Origin: Pseudomonadota bacterium
GTDB lineage: Bacteria; Pseudomonadota; Alphaproteobacteria; SMXQ01
DNA: 7,329 bases
NCBI GenBank assembly: GCA_022562375.1
Contig: JADFPK010000086.1
Location: 1 to 7,329, forward strand
Direction: 5' to 3'
This document shows, piece after piece, positions 1 through 6,763 of this stretch (within the stretch, counting starts at the first letter, position 1; each line of letters starts with the position of its first letter). Under the pieces are notes generated by a model, which was given only the letters and a program-made list of their open reading frames with translations, did no database searches and was not told where the DNA came from. Position numbers and translations under genes: made by a program.

Positions 1-66
1 ACCGCCCGCCCATTCGTCCGGCGGCGCCGGTGCCCGCCGCCGGCGGTCGGCAACAAATCCGGTCAT
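1..66 (-). CDS. Possible 5' end of a leftward gene, cut by the window edge
   Basis: Reading leftward from an ATG at 66-64, 22 codons stay open to the edge and begin MTGFVADRRRRAPAPPDEW. A weak purine-rich stretch (GGGG, 73-76 on the complementary strand) lies about 6 to 7 bases before the ATG. Third codon positions are mostly G or C, as in the certain genes of the window. I do not recognise the product and assign no function. The call is weak because a rightward frame is also open from base 3 to a stop at 78-80 and could instead be the tail of a + strand gene. Both readings have high GC at third positions, so composition does not decide between them. If the leftward reading is right, this gene is transcribed divergently from the thioredoxin-like gene at 295. 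Confidence 0.28.
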   Translation of the reverse strand, partial: MTGFVADRRRRAPAPPDEWAGG

Positions 67-81
67 ATCATGCCCCATGAT
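67..81. repeat. Inverted repeat next to the putative leftward start
   Basis: ATCATG-CCC-CATGAT is a perfect 6-base inverted repeat around a 3-base centre. It directly abuts the possible leftward start codon at 66. It could be an operator or a start-region hairpin for that gene, or it could be chance. Confidence 0.3.
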
Positions 82-219
82 CTTCATCGGCCACAGGGAT
101 GAAACATAACCTGGCGCCAACAAAAAGCGGCACATTCGGGCGCGCCCCGCCGGCCAAGGCGCGGACTCGGATGGCGCCGGTCATTAACCCGAAGTGATTT
201 GGGGTTGTTTGACCAAACT

Positions 220-247
220 TTGACGCCAAACTACGTCGAGGAATTAG
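220..247 (+). promoter_or_regulatory. Candidate promoter of the thioredoxin-like/ogt operon
   Basis: TTGACG (220-225) resembles a sigma-70 -35 box. A 16-base spacer separates it from AATTAG (242-247), a poor -10 match with three of six consensus bases. The predicted start of transcription would be near 254, giving a leader of about 40 bases before the ATG at 295. The -35 box lies inside a short direct repeat (TTTGAC-C-AAAC at 208-218, TTTGACGCCAAAC at 219-231), which could be an operator. This promoter would only fit if translation starts at 295 rather than at the upstream TTG at 199. Confidence 0.25.
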
Positions 248-294
248 CGTTCGCAACGGCGCTTGCCCTTCACTTTTGGAGTTCACCTCAAGCC

Positions 295-2325
295 ATGACC
301 GAGAACACGCTGTCAGAGGAAACCAGTCCTTATCTCCTGCAGCACAAGGACAACCCCGTCCACTGGCAGCCCTGGGGGCCGGGCGCGCTCGAGCTCGCCC
401 AGCGGACCGGGAGACCGATCATGCTTTCGGTCGGCTACGCCGCCTGTCACTGGTGTCATGTCATGGCCCATGAAAGTTTCGAGGATGCCGAGACCGCGGC
501 GCTGATGAACGAGCTCTTCGTCAACATCAAGGTCGATCGCGAGGAGCGCCCCGACATCGACACCATCTACCAGTCCGCCCTGGCGCTTCTCGGTCATCGT
601 GGCGGCTGGCCGCTGACCATGTTCCTGACGCCCGACGGCGAACCCTTCTGGGGCGGCACCTACTTTCCGCCGGGCGCGCGCTACGGCCAGCCCGGCTTCA
701 AGGACATCCTGCGCCGCCTCGCCGAGCTCTACAAGCAAGAGCCGGCAAAGATATCGGCCAACGTCACGGCCCTTGGCGAGGCCCTCGCCAAGCTCTCGCA
801 AGCGAGGCGCGGCGGTCCGATCACGCTCGAGGTCACCGACCGCATCGCCGAGCGGATGCTGCGGGACTTCGACCCCATCAACGGCGGCATCGGCGGCGCG
901 CCGAAGTTTCCCCATGTCCCGGTCTACACGTTGATCTGGCGCGCCTATCAGCGCACCGGCAACAAAGATTTTGGCGACGCCGTGGTGTTGAGCCTCGACA
1001 AGATGTGCCAGGGCGGCATCTACGATCATCTCGGCGGCGGTTTCGCGCGCTACGCCACCGACGCCGCCTGGCTGGTGCCCCATTTCGAGAAGATGCTCTA
1101 CGACAACGCCCAGATGATCGACATCCTCACCCTGGTTTATCAGCAGACCAAGAACCCGCTTTATGGCATGCGCGTCGAGGAGACCGTGTCGTGGGTGCTC
1201 GGCGAGATGACCGCCGAGGGCGGCGGCTTCGCCAGCACGCTCGATGCCGACAGCGAAGGCCGGGAAGGCAAGTACTACGTCTGGACGGCGGCGGAGATCG
1301 ACGATCTGCTGGGGGCCGACGCCGGCCGGTTCAAGGACGCCTACGACGTCACAAGGGAGGGCAACTGGGAAGGAAATTCCATCCTCAACCGAACCAAGCG
1401 GCCCGAGCTTGGCGATGAGGATCACGAAGCGGCGCTCACCACCGCCCGCGCGACCCTCCTCGAGGCGCGACAATCGCGGGTCCGCCCCGGTTGGGACGAC
1501 AAGGTCCTCGCCGATTGGAACGGGCTGATGATCGGGGCGCTGGCCAATGCCGGTTGGGTGTTCGCCAGGCCCGCATGGGTCGATGCCGCGAGACGCGCCT
1601 TCGGTTTCGTCACCGCGAATATGATGAAGGACGGGCGCCTGCGCCACAGCTACCGCTCCGGGCTGCTCAAACACGCCGCGACACTCGAGGATTATGCCCA
1701 TATGTGCGGCGCGGCGCTGGCGCTGTTCGAAGTCACCGGCGATGATGGCTATCTGGCCCGCGCCGAAGGCTGGGCCGCCGATGTCGAACGATACTATGTC
1801 GATGAGAACGGCGGCTACTTCTTTACCGCCGCCGACGCCCAGGATCTGATCACCCGCACCAAGACGGCGGCCGATAACGCGACGCCGTCGGGCAACGGGG
1901 CGATGGCGGGGGTGTTGGCGCGGCTCTATTTTCTCACCGGCAAGGAGACTTACCGAAGGGGTGCCGAGGCCGTGATCGGCGCCTTCGCCGGCGAGCTCGG
2001 CCAAAATTTCGTGCCGCTGACGACCCTGATCAACAACAACGAGTTCCTGCAAAGCGCCGTCCAGATCGTCATCCTCGGCGCGCGCGACGATGCCGATGTC
2101 CAGTCCTTGCTGGCGGCGGTCAACGGCGTGTCGCTTGCCAACCGCGTGGTATTGGTATTATCTGCCGATAAGCCCCTGGCCGAGTCCCACCCCGCCTTCG
2201 GCAAGCAACAAGTGGACGGCAAGGCCACGGCCTACGTCTGTGTCGGCACCGTCTGCTCCTTACCGGTGAGGTCGCCGGATGAGCTCGAGACCATCCTCGG
2301 CAACACCAGAAAGCGAACCCCATGA
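295..2325 (+). CDS. DUF255 thioredoxin-like protein, YyaL/SPATA20 family
   Basis: Predicted protein of 676 residues, within the usual size of this family. The N-terminal part is a thioredoxin-like DUF255 domain with the family hallmark CHWCH at residues 51-55, KVDREERPDID at 79-89, GGWPL near 103-107 and GGTYFPP at 120-126. The remainder looks like the alpha/alpha-barrel (six-hairpin glycosidase-like) part, with GGFARYATD (248-256), VPHFEKMLYDNAQM (261-274), DDKVLADWNGLMI (401-413) and DNATPSGNG (527-535). A family-typical cysteine pair lies near the C-terminus (C649, C654). No signal peptide is seen, so it is probably cytoplasmic. The biochemical role of the family is not settled; a redox or sugar-related activity is inferred from fold only. 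The ATG at 295 is chosen because recognisable homology begins there (MTENTLSEETSPYLLQH) and GGAG lies at 278-281. The frame is open back to a TTG at 199, but those extra 32 residues do not look like the family. The stop overlaps the next gene by ATGA. Confidence 0.93.
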   Translation: MTENTLSEETSPYLLQHKDNPVHWQPWGPGALELAQRTGRPIMLSVGYAACHWCHVMAHESFEDAETAALMNELFVNIKVDREERPDIDTIYQSALALLGHRGGWPLTMFLTPDGEPFWGGTYFPPGARYGQPGFKDILRRLAELYKQEPAKISANVTALGEALAKLSQARRGGPITLEVTDRIAERMLRDFDPINGGIGGAPKFPHVPVYTLIWRAYQRTGNKDFGDAVVLSLDKMCQGGIYDHLGGGFARYATDAAWLVPHFEKMLYDNAQMIDILTLVYQQTKNPLYGMRVEETVSWVLGEMTAEGGGFASTLDADSEGREGKYYVWTAAEIDDLLGADAGRFKDAYDVTREGNWEGNSILNRTKRPELGDEDHEAALTTARATLLEARQSRVRPGWDDKVLADWNGLMIGALANAGWVFARPAWVDAARRAFGFVTANMMKDGRLRHSYRSGLLKHAATLEDYAHMCGAALALFEVTGDDGYLARAEGWAADVERYYVDENGGYFFTAADAQDLITRTKTAADNATPSGNGAMAGVLARLYFLTGKETYRRGAEAVIGAFAGELGQNFVPLTTLINNNEFLQSAVQIVILGARDDADVQSLLAAVNGVSLANRVVLVLSADKPLAESHPAFGKQQVDGKATAYVCVGTVCSLPVRSPDELETILGNTRKRTP

Positions 2326-2789
2326 ACCCACCATCCCTTGCCCGACTGACCGTGCAAAGCCCGGTAGGGCCCTTGACCCTGACCGAGCGCGACGGCCACA
2401 TCGTCGCGCTCCATTGGGGCGATGATCATTGCGATGACGAAACGGAACTGCTTTGCCGTGCGCGGCGCCAGCTCGATGCCTATTTCGATGGCGCGCTGCG
2501 GCGGTTCGACCTGCCGCTGGCGCCCGATGGCAGCGATTATCAACGCCGCGTTTGGCGGAAACTCGCCGATATTCCCTATGGCGAGACCCTGAGCTACGGC
2601 ACCTTCGCCAAGACGTCGTCGACCGGCGCGCGGGCCGCCGGCACCGCCTGCGCCAGCAATCCCTTGCCGATCATCCTGCCCTGCCACCGGGTGGTCGGCG
2701 GCGACGGGGCGCTGAGGGGATACTCGGGCGGCGACGGCCTGGCGACCAAACGCTATCTTCTGCGAATGGAAGGCGCCGGCGCCGGCTGA
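2322..2789 (+). CDS. ogt: Methylated-DNA--[protein]-cysteine S-methyltransferase
   Basis: A 155-residue O6-alkylguanine-DNA alkyltransferase. It moves the alkyl group from O6-alkylguanine (and O4-alkylthymine) in DNA to its own cysteine in a suicide reaction. The active-site motif PCHRVVG is at residues 120-126, with acceptor Cys121. Upstream are the DNA-binding helix-turn-helix signatures YQRRVW (73-78), IPYGETLSYG (84-93, with Tyr92 at the position of the conserved tyrosine) and ARAAGTACASNP, where Arg104 matches the 'arginine finger' that takes the place of the flipped base. The C-terminal LRGYSGGDGLATKRYLL segment (131-147) is also family-typical. The N-terminal domain is short, as in other compact bacterial Ogt proteins, and no Ada-type regulatory domain is present. 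The start overlaps the preceding stop (ATGA), so the gene is probably expressed by translational coupling with the thioredoxin-like gene. Confidence 0.95.
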   Translation: MNPPSLARLTVQSPVGPLTLTERDGHIVALHWGDDHCDDETELLCRARRQLDAYFDGALRRFDLPLAPDGSDYQRRVWRKLADIPYGETLSYGTFAKTSSTGARAAGTACASNPLPIILPCHRVVGGDGALRGYSGGDGLATKRYLLRMEGAGAG

Positions 2790-2808
2790 TCCGCCAACCG
2801 GCGTCTTT
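2772..2808 (+). terminator. Weak candidate terminator after ogt
   Basis: GGCGCCGG (2772-2779) can pair with CCGGCGTC (2798-2805) through eight pairs including one G-U, and three T residues follow. The left arm lies within the last codons of ogt and the loop is 18 bases. The T-run is too short for a convincing intrinsic terminator. A competing GCCGG/CCGGC stem (2781-2785/2798-2802) uses the same right arm. Confidence 0.25.
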
Positions 2809-2910
2809 GGTCTCACTCGGTCGGAATAGCCCCGCATCGAAGCCATAATCCATGTGCGGAATCGCGTCGGCGCCGCTAAATTCGACACCATCTCTACAAA
2901 ATCCCAACAT

Positions 2911-2939
2911 TTGACTGACTTTTGGTGTCGGGTTGTGTT
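2911..2939 (+). promoter_or_regulatory. Candidate promoter of the coiled-coil/wHTH gene
   Basis: TTGACT (2911-2916) matches five of six -35 bases. Seventeen bases later is TGTGTT (2934-2939), a weak -10, with alternatives such as TGTTAA at 2936-2941. The block is AT-richer than its surroundings and sits 27-55 bases ahead of the ATG at 2966, which is the right place for the promoter of that gene. Confidence 0.35.
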
Positions 2940-2965
2940 AACTTGTCGGGCGTGGGGTAGGTATC

Positions 2966-3517
2966 ATGGCTCTTGACGACCCGATGCTGCGCGAGGATGC
3001 GCTCGAGGCCATCACCGATAAGCGGCGCGGCCTTGAAAAACAACACGGGGAGGTCCGCGCCCTCATCCAGAACGAGATGAAACGGCTGCGATCGATCGAG
3101 CGCGAGCTCGAGGACTGCGATGCCGCGAGCCGGCTCTTCGGCCACCATGAAGCCGCCGATGGTGCCAGCGAATTCACCGCCGGCGGCCAGTCTAAAATGA
3201 CGCCGCCCCGGCAACTTGGCGGCACTCCTTCGCCATTGACTCAAACCGTCCCCTCGTTGAAACCGAGCTTCAAGGAGGCCGCCATCGAATTCCTACAAAA
3301 AGTCTACCCGCGCGGCCTGAAGGCGACCCATATCCGGGCGCTTGTTCAGTCCCATTACGGCATCGCCGCCCACGAGAAGACCGCCGGCATGACCCTCTAT
3401 CGGCTGAAGAAGGAAGGGCTGGTTCGGCGCAACGGCTTTTACTGGTATTCCATGGCGGCGGAACGTCACCCGGCCGAGAGCATCGACGCCCGCGCGCCGG
3501 CGGCGTTCGAGTCCTAG
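2966..3517 (+). CDS. Uncharacterised coiled-coil protein with C-terminal winged-helix-like domain
   Basis: A 183-residue protein that I do not recognise as a named family. Residues 8-57 are rich in Glu, Arg, Lys and Leu and look like one continuous amphipathic helix (RGLEKQHGEVRALIQNEM, then LRSIERELEDCDAASRLFG), suggesting a dimerising coiled coil. Residues 60-98 are a low-complexity linker rich in Gly, Pro, Thr and Ser. Residues 101-163 resemble a winged helix-turn-helix: helix SFKEAAIEFLQKVYP, then LKATHIRALVQSHYGI, a candidate recognition helix HEKTAGMTLYRLKKEGLV, and a hairpin wing RRNGFYWYS. The tail is Ala/Pro-rich. It is probably a DNA-binding regulator or chromatin-associated protein, inferred from domain appearance only. 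The start at 2966 follows a G-rich stretch (GGGGTAGG, 2954-2961) that can act as a ribosome binding site. It appears to be monocistronic, with gaps of 176 and 149 bases on either side. Confidence 0.8.
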   Translation: MALDDPMLREDALEAITDKRRGLEKQHGEVRALIQNEMKRLRSIERELEDCDAASRLFGHHEAADGASEFTAGGQSKMTPPRQLGGTPSPLTQTVPSLKPSFKEAAIEFLQKVYPRGLKATHIRALVQSHYGIAAHEKTAGMTLYRLKKEGLVRRNGFYWYSMAAERHPAESIDARAPAAFES

Positions 3518-3582
3518 GGCGCCGCTGCCGCCATCCCCGCCATCATCGCCCGGCGCTACTCCGGTGCCGCCCATCCTTGGCC

Positions 3583-3611
3583 GTGACAAAGCCCGACCCC
3601 GGTTCTATGCT
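3583..3611 (+). promoter_or_regulatory. Sigma-70-type promoter of the hydrolase/oxidoreductase operon
   Basis: GTGACA (3583-3588) matches five of six -35 bases, the spacer is exactly 17 bases, and TATGCT (3606-3611) matches four of six -10 bases. Transcription would begin near 3618, leaving about 50 bases of leader before the ATG at 3667. On paper this is one of the two best-spaced promoters in the window. Confidence 0.5.
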
Positions 3612-3666
3612 TTCGCCGATAACAAACCCATCCATCGCCTGACAAGAACCGACATCGGGGAGGCCC

Positions 3667-4362
3667 ATGACCGACATCGATATCTCCGCCGCGGACGGCG
3701 GCACCTTCACCGGCTACCTGGCGACGCCGGCCTCGACCCCGGCGCCGGGCATCGTCCTGATCCAGGAAATTTTCGGCGTCAACGTCGTCATGCGCGCCAT
3801 CGCCGACTCATTCGCCGCCGAAGGCTTCATAGTGCTTTGTCCCGACCTGTTCTGGCGCCAGGAACCCGGCATCCAGATCACCGACCAGTCGGACGAGGAA
3901 TGGACGCGGGCGTTCGAACTCTACAAGGGGTTCGACTCGGCCGCCGGCATCGGCGATCTCGGCGCCACGCTGGATCATCTGCGCGGCCTCGACAGTTGCG
4001 ACGGCAAGGTCGGCTGCATCGGCTATTGCCTCGGCGGCACCCTCGCCTATCTGATGGCGGCGAACACCGGCGTCGATTGCGCCGTCGGCTATTACGGCAT
4101 CGGCATCGAGGGCTTATTGGACCAATCCGCCAACATCTCCAAGCCGCTGATGCTGCATATCGCCGAAAATGACGAATTCGCCCCCAAGGAAGCCCAGGAC
4201 GCGGTCAAGCAACACTTCGCCGGCAACGCGTTGGTGACGATCCACGGCTACCCCGGCATGGATCACGCTTTCGCGCGCCTCGGCGGCAAGCCCTACGACG
4301 CCGAAGCGGCGGCGCTCGCCAACGGGCGCACGCTCGGCCACCTGAATAGCGCGCTACGCTGA
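3667..4362 (+). CDS. Dienelactone hydrolase family protein
   Basis: A 231-residue alpha/beta-hydrolase of the dienelactone hydrolase family. The founding enzyme opens 4-carboxymethylenebut-2-en-4-olide to maleylacetate in the chlorocatechol pathway. The Cys-Asp-His triad is visible: Cys121 in GYCLGG (119-124), Asp169 in AENDEF (166-171) and His200 in GMDHAF (197-202). Glu34 in QEIFG and Arg204 also sit where the classical enzyme has Glu36 and Arg206, with the same two-residue offset as the triad, so the active site looks intact. Length is normal and no signal peptide is seen, so it is cytoplasmic. A strong ribosome binding site GGGGAGG (3657-3663) precedes the ATG closely. There are no chlorocatechol genes nearby, so the true substrate is unknown; many chromosomal members of this family act on other esters or lactones. 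It is probably co-transcribed with the oxidoreductase 43 bases downstream. Confidence 0.93.
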   Translation: MTDIDISAADGGTFTGYLATPASTPAPGIVLIQEIFGVNVVMRAIADSFAAEGFIVLCPDLFWRQEPGIQITDQSDEEWTRAFELYKGFDSAAGIGDLGATLDHLRGLDSCDGKVGCIGYCLGGTLAYLMAANTGVDCAVGYYGIGIEGLLDQSANISKPLMLHIAENDEFAPKEAQDAVKQHFAGNALVTIHGYPGMDHAFARLGGKPYDAEAAALANGRTLGHLNSALR

Positions 4363-4405
4363 TGCTGGCGTCGCAGCGCCCCATCGGCGGGCAGAAGGAG
4401 AATCG

Positions 4406-5380
4406 ATGACCAAGGCGATCCGCATTCACCAAACCGGCGGGCCCGAGGTGCTTGCCTATGAGGACGTCGAGGTCGGCGCGCCGGGCCCTGGCGAGGCGTT
4501 GTTGCACCAGACCGCCGTCGGCCTCAATTTCATCGACATCTATTACCGCTTGGGTCTCTACCCGATCCCGTCCATGCCGGTGACCCTTGGCGTCGAAGCG
4601 GCCGGAACGGTCGAGGCCGTCGGCGACGGCGTCGGTGACATTCAACCCGGCGACCGGGTCGCTTACGCGCCCGTCCTCGGCGCTTATGCGGAGCGCCGCG
4701 TCATCGCCGCCGACCGCCTGGTCAAGCTGCCCGACGACGTCTCCGCCCCCGAGGCCGCGGCGATGATGCTGCAGGGCCTGACCGCCCAGTATCTGGGCCG
4801 GCGCTGTTACCGAATCGCCGCCGGCGACACGATCCTGGTTCACGCCGCCGCCGGCGGCGTCGGCCTCATCCTCTGTCAGTGGGCGAAACATCTGGGCGCC
4901 ACGGTCATCGGCACCGTCGGCAGCGAAGCGAAGGCCGAACTCGCCAGGCGCCATGGCTGCGATCATGTCATCGACTACACGGAAGAGGATTTCGTCGCGC
5001 GGGTGGCGGAGATCACCGGCGGGCGAGGCCTGCCCGTGGTCTACGATTCAGTCGGCAAGACCACATTCATGAAATCGCTCGACTGCCTCAGGCCCTACGG
5101 CCTCATGGTCAGCTTCGGCCAGTCCTCGGGCGCCATCGAACCGCTGGATTTGAAACACCTGGCGGCCAAGGGCTCGCTTCATCTCACCCGTCCGACCCTG
5201 ATGACCTACACGGCGAAGCGCGAGGACCTTCTCGCCGGCGCCAAGGAGCTGTTCGAGGTGGTCGGCTCCGGCGCGGTGACGGTGCAAAGAAACCAGGAAT
5301 ACTCCCTCGCCGATACCGCCCATGCCCACCGGGACCTCGAATCCCGCAAGACCACGGGTTCGACCATACTGATCCCGTAG
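4406..5380 (+). CDS. qor: NADPH:quinone oxidoreductase, zinc-independent MDR family
   Basis: A 324-residue medium-chain reductase of the quinone oxidoreductase type, which transfers electrons from NADPH to quinones or related enones in the cytoplasm. Visible signatures are NFIDIYYRLGLYP (41-53), the GVEAAGTVEAVG stretch (62-73), PGDRVAY (81-87), the nucleotide-binding turn HAAAGGVG (146-153) in the Rossmann fold, HGCDHVIDY (183-191), VVYDSVG (211-217) and the family-typical C-terminus LESRKTTGSTILIP. The cysteine and histidine ligands for catalytic and structural zinc of alcohol dehydrogenases are absent, as expected. Length equals the family norm. The ribosome binding site AAGGAG (4395-4400) is five bases before the ATG. 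The gene lies 43 bases after the hydrolase gene with no terminator seen between them, so an operon is likely. It ends 22 bases from the stop of the convergent rho gene. The physiological substrate cannot be read from sequence. Confidence 0.95.
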   Translation: MTKAIRIHQTGGPEVLAYEDVEVGAPGPGEALLHQTAVGLNFIDIYYRLGLYPIPSMPVTLGVEAAGTVEAVGDGVGDIQPGDRVAYAPVLGAYAERRVIAADRLVKLPDDVSAPEAAAMMLQGLTAQYLGRRCYRIAAGDTILVHAAAGGVGLILCQWAKHLGATVIGTVGSEAKAELARRHGCDHVIDYTEEDFVARVAEITGGRGLPVVYDSVGKTTFMKSLDCLRPYGLMVSFGQSSGAIEPLDLKHLAAKGSLHLTRPTLMTYTAKREDLLAGAKELFEVVGSGAVTVQRNQEYSLADTAHAHRDLESRKTTGSTILIP

Positions 5381-5402
5381 CGCCTCCCTTAGCGCCGGCC
5401 GA

Positions 5403-6659
5403 TCAGGTATTCATCGACTCGAAGAACTCGTCGTTGTCCTTGGTGTTCTTGAGCTTCTCGAGCAGGAACTCCATGGCGTCGACGACGCCCATGGGCATGA
5501 GGATCCGCCGCAGCACCCAAACCTTCGACAGCATGCCCTTATCCAGCAGGAGTTCTTCCTTGCGGGTGCCGGACCGGGTGATGTCCATGGTCGGGAAGGT
5601 GCGTTTGTCGGTGAGCTTGCGGTCAAGGATGATCTCGGAATTGCCGGTGCCCTTGAACTCCTCGAAGATCACTTCGTCCATCCTCGAGCCGGTGTCGACC
5701 AGCGCCGTCGCCACGATCGTCAGCGAACCCCCTTCCTCGATATTCCGCGCCGCGCCGAAGAAGCGCTTGGGCTTCTGTAGGGCGTTGGCGTCGACGCCGC
5801 CCGTCAGCACCTTACCCGATGACGGCACCACCGCGTTGTAGGCGCGGGCGAGGCGGGTGATCGAATCCAGCAGGATCACCACATCGCGCTTGTGTTCGAC
5901 CAGGCGCTTGGCCTTTTCGATCACCATCTCGGCCACCTGGACGTGACGCGAGGCCGGCTCATCGAAGGTCGAGCTCACCACCTCGCCCTTCACCGAGCGC
6001 GCCATGTCGGTCACTTCCTCGGGCCGCTCGTCGATCAACAGGACGATGAGGTAGACCTCCGGGTGGTTGGCGGTGATCGAGTGGGCGATGTTCTGCAGCA
6101 TCATCGTCTTGCCGGTCCGGGGCGGAGCGACGATCAGGGCGCGCTGGCCCTTGCCCAGCGGCGCGATCAGATCGATCACCCGGGTGGTCAGATCCTTGAT
6201 CGTCGGATCCGCGATCTCGAGCTTCATTCGTTCTTCCGGATAAAGCGGCGTCAGGTTGTCGAAATTGATCCGGTGGCGGACGTCCTCCGGCGACCCGAAA
6301 TTGACGTTCTGGACCTTGAGAAGCGCGAAGTACCGCTCGCCATCCTTGGGCGCGCGAATCCGCCCCTCGACGGTGTCGCCGGTGCGCAAGGAGAACCGTC
6401 TGACCTGGCTCGGCGAAACATAGATGTCATCGGGACCCGGCAGGTAGTTCGCCTCCGGCGCGCGCAGGAAGCCGAAACCGTCCTGGAGGATTTCCAAGAC
6501 GCCGTCGCCGAATATGGCGATGTCGTTCTGCGCCAGTTGCTTGAGGATGGCGAACATCATGTCCTGCTTGCGCAGGCTGCTGGCGTTCTGGATTTCCAGG
6601 TTTTCCGCGTAGGCCAGAAGGTCCGCCGGTGATTTCTGCTTGAGTTCTTGTAGATTCAT
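5403..6659 (-). CDS. rho: Transcription termination factor Rho
   Basis: A 418-residue hexameric RNA-dependent ATPase/helicase that ends transcription at Rho-dependent sites; E. coli Rho has 419 residues. Numbering matches the E. coli protein almost throughout. The N-terminal helical domain is residues 1-47. The cold-shock-like RNA-binding domain is about 48-125, with RNP1 GFGFLR at 61-66. Walker A is APPRTGKT (178-185, Lys184). The catalytic glutamate is Glu211 and Arg212 follows it. Walker B is VILLDS (261-266, Asp265). The Q-loop [11 protein letters not shown] is at 280-290 (Lys283), and the arginine finger Arg366 is in TRSGTR. Residues lining the bicyclomycin pocket in E. coli (Leu208, Arg212, Met219, Ser266, Gly337) are conserved, so sensitivity is predicted; residue 181 is Arg instead of Lys, which to my knowledge is usual in this class. 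No insertion or prion-like N-terminal extension is present. There is no clear Shine-Dalgarno sequence before the ATG, and a tiny upstream ORF ends in an ATGA overlap with it. Confidence 0.99.
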   Translation of the reverse strand: MNLQELKQKSPADLLAYAENLEIQNASSLRKQDMMFAILKQLAQNDIAIFGDGVLEILQDGFGFLRAPEANYLPGPDDIYVSPSQVRRFSLRTGDTVEGRIRAPKDGERYFALLKVQNVNFGSPEDVRHRINFDNLTPLYPEERMKLEIADPTIKDLTTRVIDLIAPLGKGQRALIVAPPRTGKTMMLQNIAHSITANHPEVYLIVLLIDERPEEVTDMARSVKGEVVSSTFDEPASRHVQVAEMVIEKAKRLVEHKRDVVILLDSITRLARAYNAVVPSSGKVLTGGVDANALQKPKRFFGAARNIEEGGSLTIVATALVDTGSRMDEVIFEEFKGTGNSEIILDRKLTDKRTFPTMDITRSGTRKEELLLDKGMLSKVWVLRRILMPMGVVDAMEFLLEKLKNTKDNDEFFESMNT

Positions 6660-6700
6660 GGGGCTGCTGTGTCGTCGTGAAAATTATGGGAGGGCGGCAT
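6656..6700 (-). other. Tiny ORF overlapping the rho start by ATGA
   Basis: ATG at 6700-6698 opens a 14-codon frame ([14 protein letters not shown]) whose TGA (6658-6656) overlaps the ATG of rho. It has no evident ribosome binding site of its own. Its stop position would allow translational coupling into rho, which lacks a visible Shine-Dalgarno sequence. An ORF this short can occur by chance, so this is a hypothesis only. Confidence 0.2.
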
Positions 6701-6703
6701 GGG

Positions 6704-6763
6704 CTACAACATCTTGGCACCGGTGCCCGAAACTTGGCGCCAAACCCGATAAACGGGCCACAT
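6704..6763 (-). other. Candidate leader peptide ORF in the rho leader
   Basis: ATG at 6763-6761 opens a 19-codon frame reading MWPVYRVWRQVSGTGAKML and stops at TAG (6706-6704), 44 bases before rho. It lies within the predicted rho leader and spans both potential hairpins there. The bases before it are A-rich without a Shine-Dalgarno match. E. coli rho also has a leader peptide gene (rhoL), but the sequences show no evident similarity. Confidence 0.22.
6714..6757 (-). promoter_or_regulatory. Adjacent potential hairpins in the rho leader RNA
   Basis: On the - strand transcript, CCCG (6757-6754) can pair with CGGG (6748-6745) around a 5-base loop. One base later UUGGCGCC (6743-6736) can pair with GGUGCCAA (6721-6714) through eight pairs, one of them G-U, around a 14-base loop. 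The arms of the second hairpin are also parts of two perfect DNA palindromes, GGCACCGGTGCC (6716-6727) and TTGGCGCCAA (6734-6743), so protein binding to DNA is an alternative reading. There is no U-run after the second stem, so it is not an intrinsic terminator. Confidence 0.35.

Noticed and set aside
199..294. Upstream TTG start adding 32 residues to the thioredoxin-like protein
   Set aside because: The added segment has no family resemblance and would cover the candidate promoter. Homology begins at the ATG at 295.
313..2052. A long open frame (579 codons) on the - strand opposite the thioredoxin-like gene
   Set aside because: The + strand frame carries unmistakable family motifs over its whole length. 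The - strand product is low-complexity, rich in Gly, Ala, Arg and Val, with no recognisable motif, as expected of a mirror frame in GC-rich DNA.
3490..3530. GC-rich stem GCGGCG/CGCCGC around the stop of the coiled-coil/wHTH gene as a terminator
   Set aside because: The loop is long and no T-run follows; such stems are common by chance in this base composition.
4205..4966. A 253-codon - strand frame across the hydrolase/oxidoreductase junction
   Set aside because: It is antisense to two well-supported enzymes and shows no motif of its own.
5892..6632. A 246-codon + strand frame inside rho
   Set aside because: It is the mirror of a fully conserved rho gene, and its His/Asp/Arg-rich composition follows from reading Rho codons backwards.
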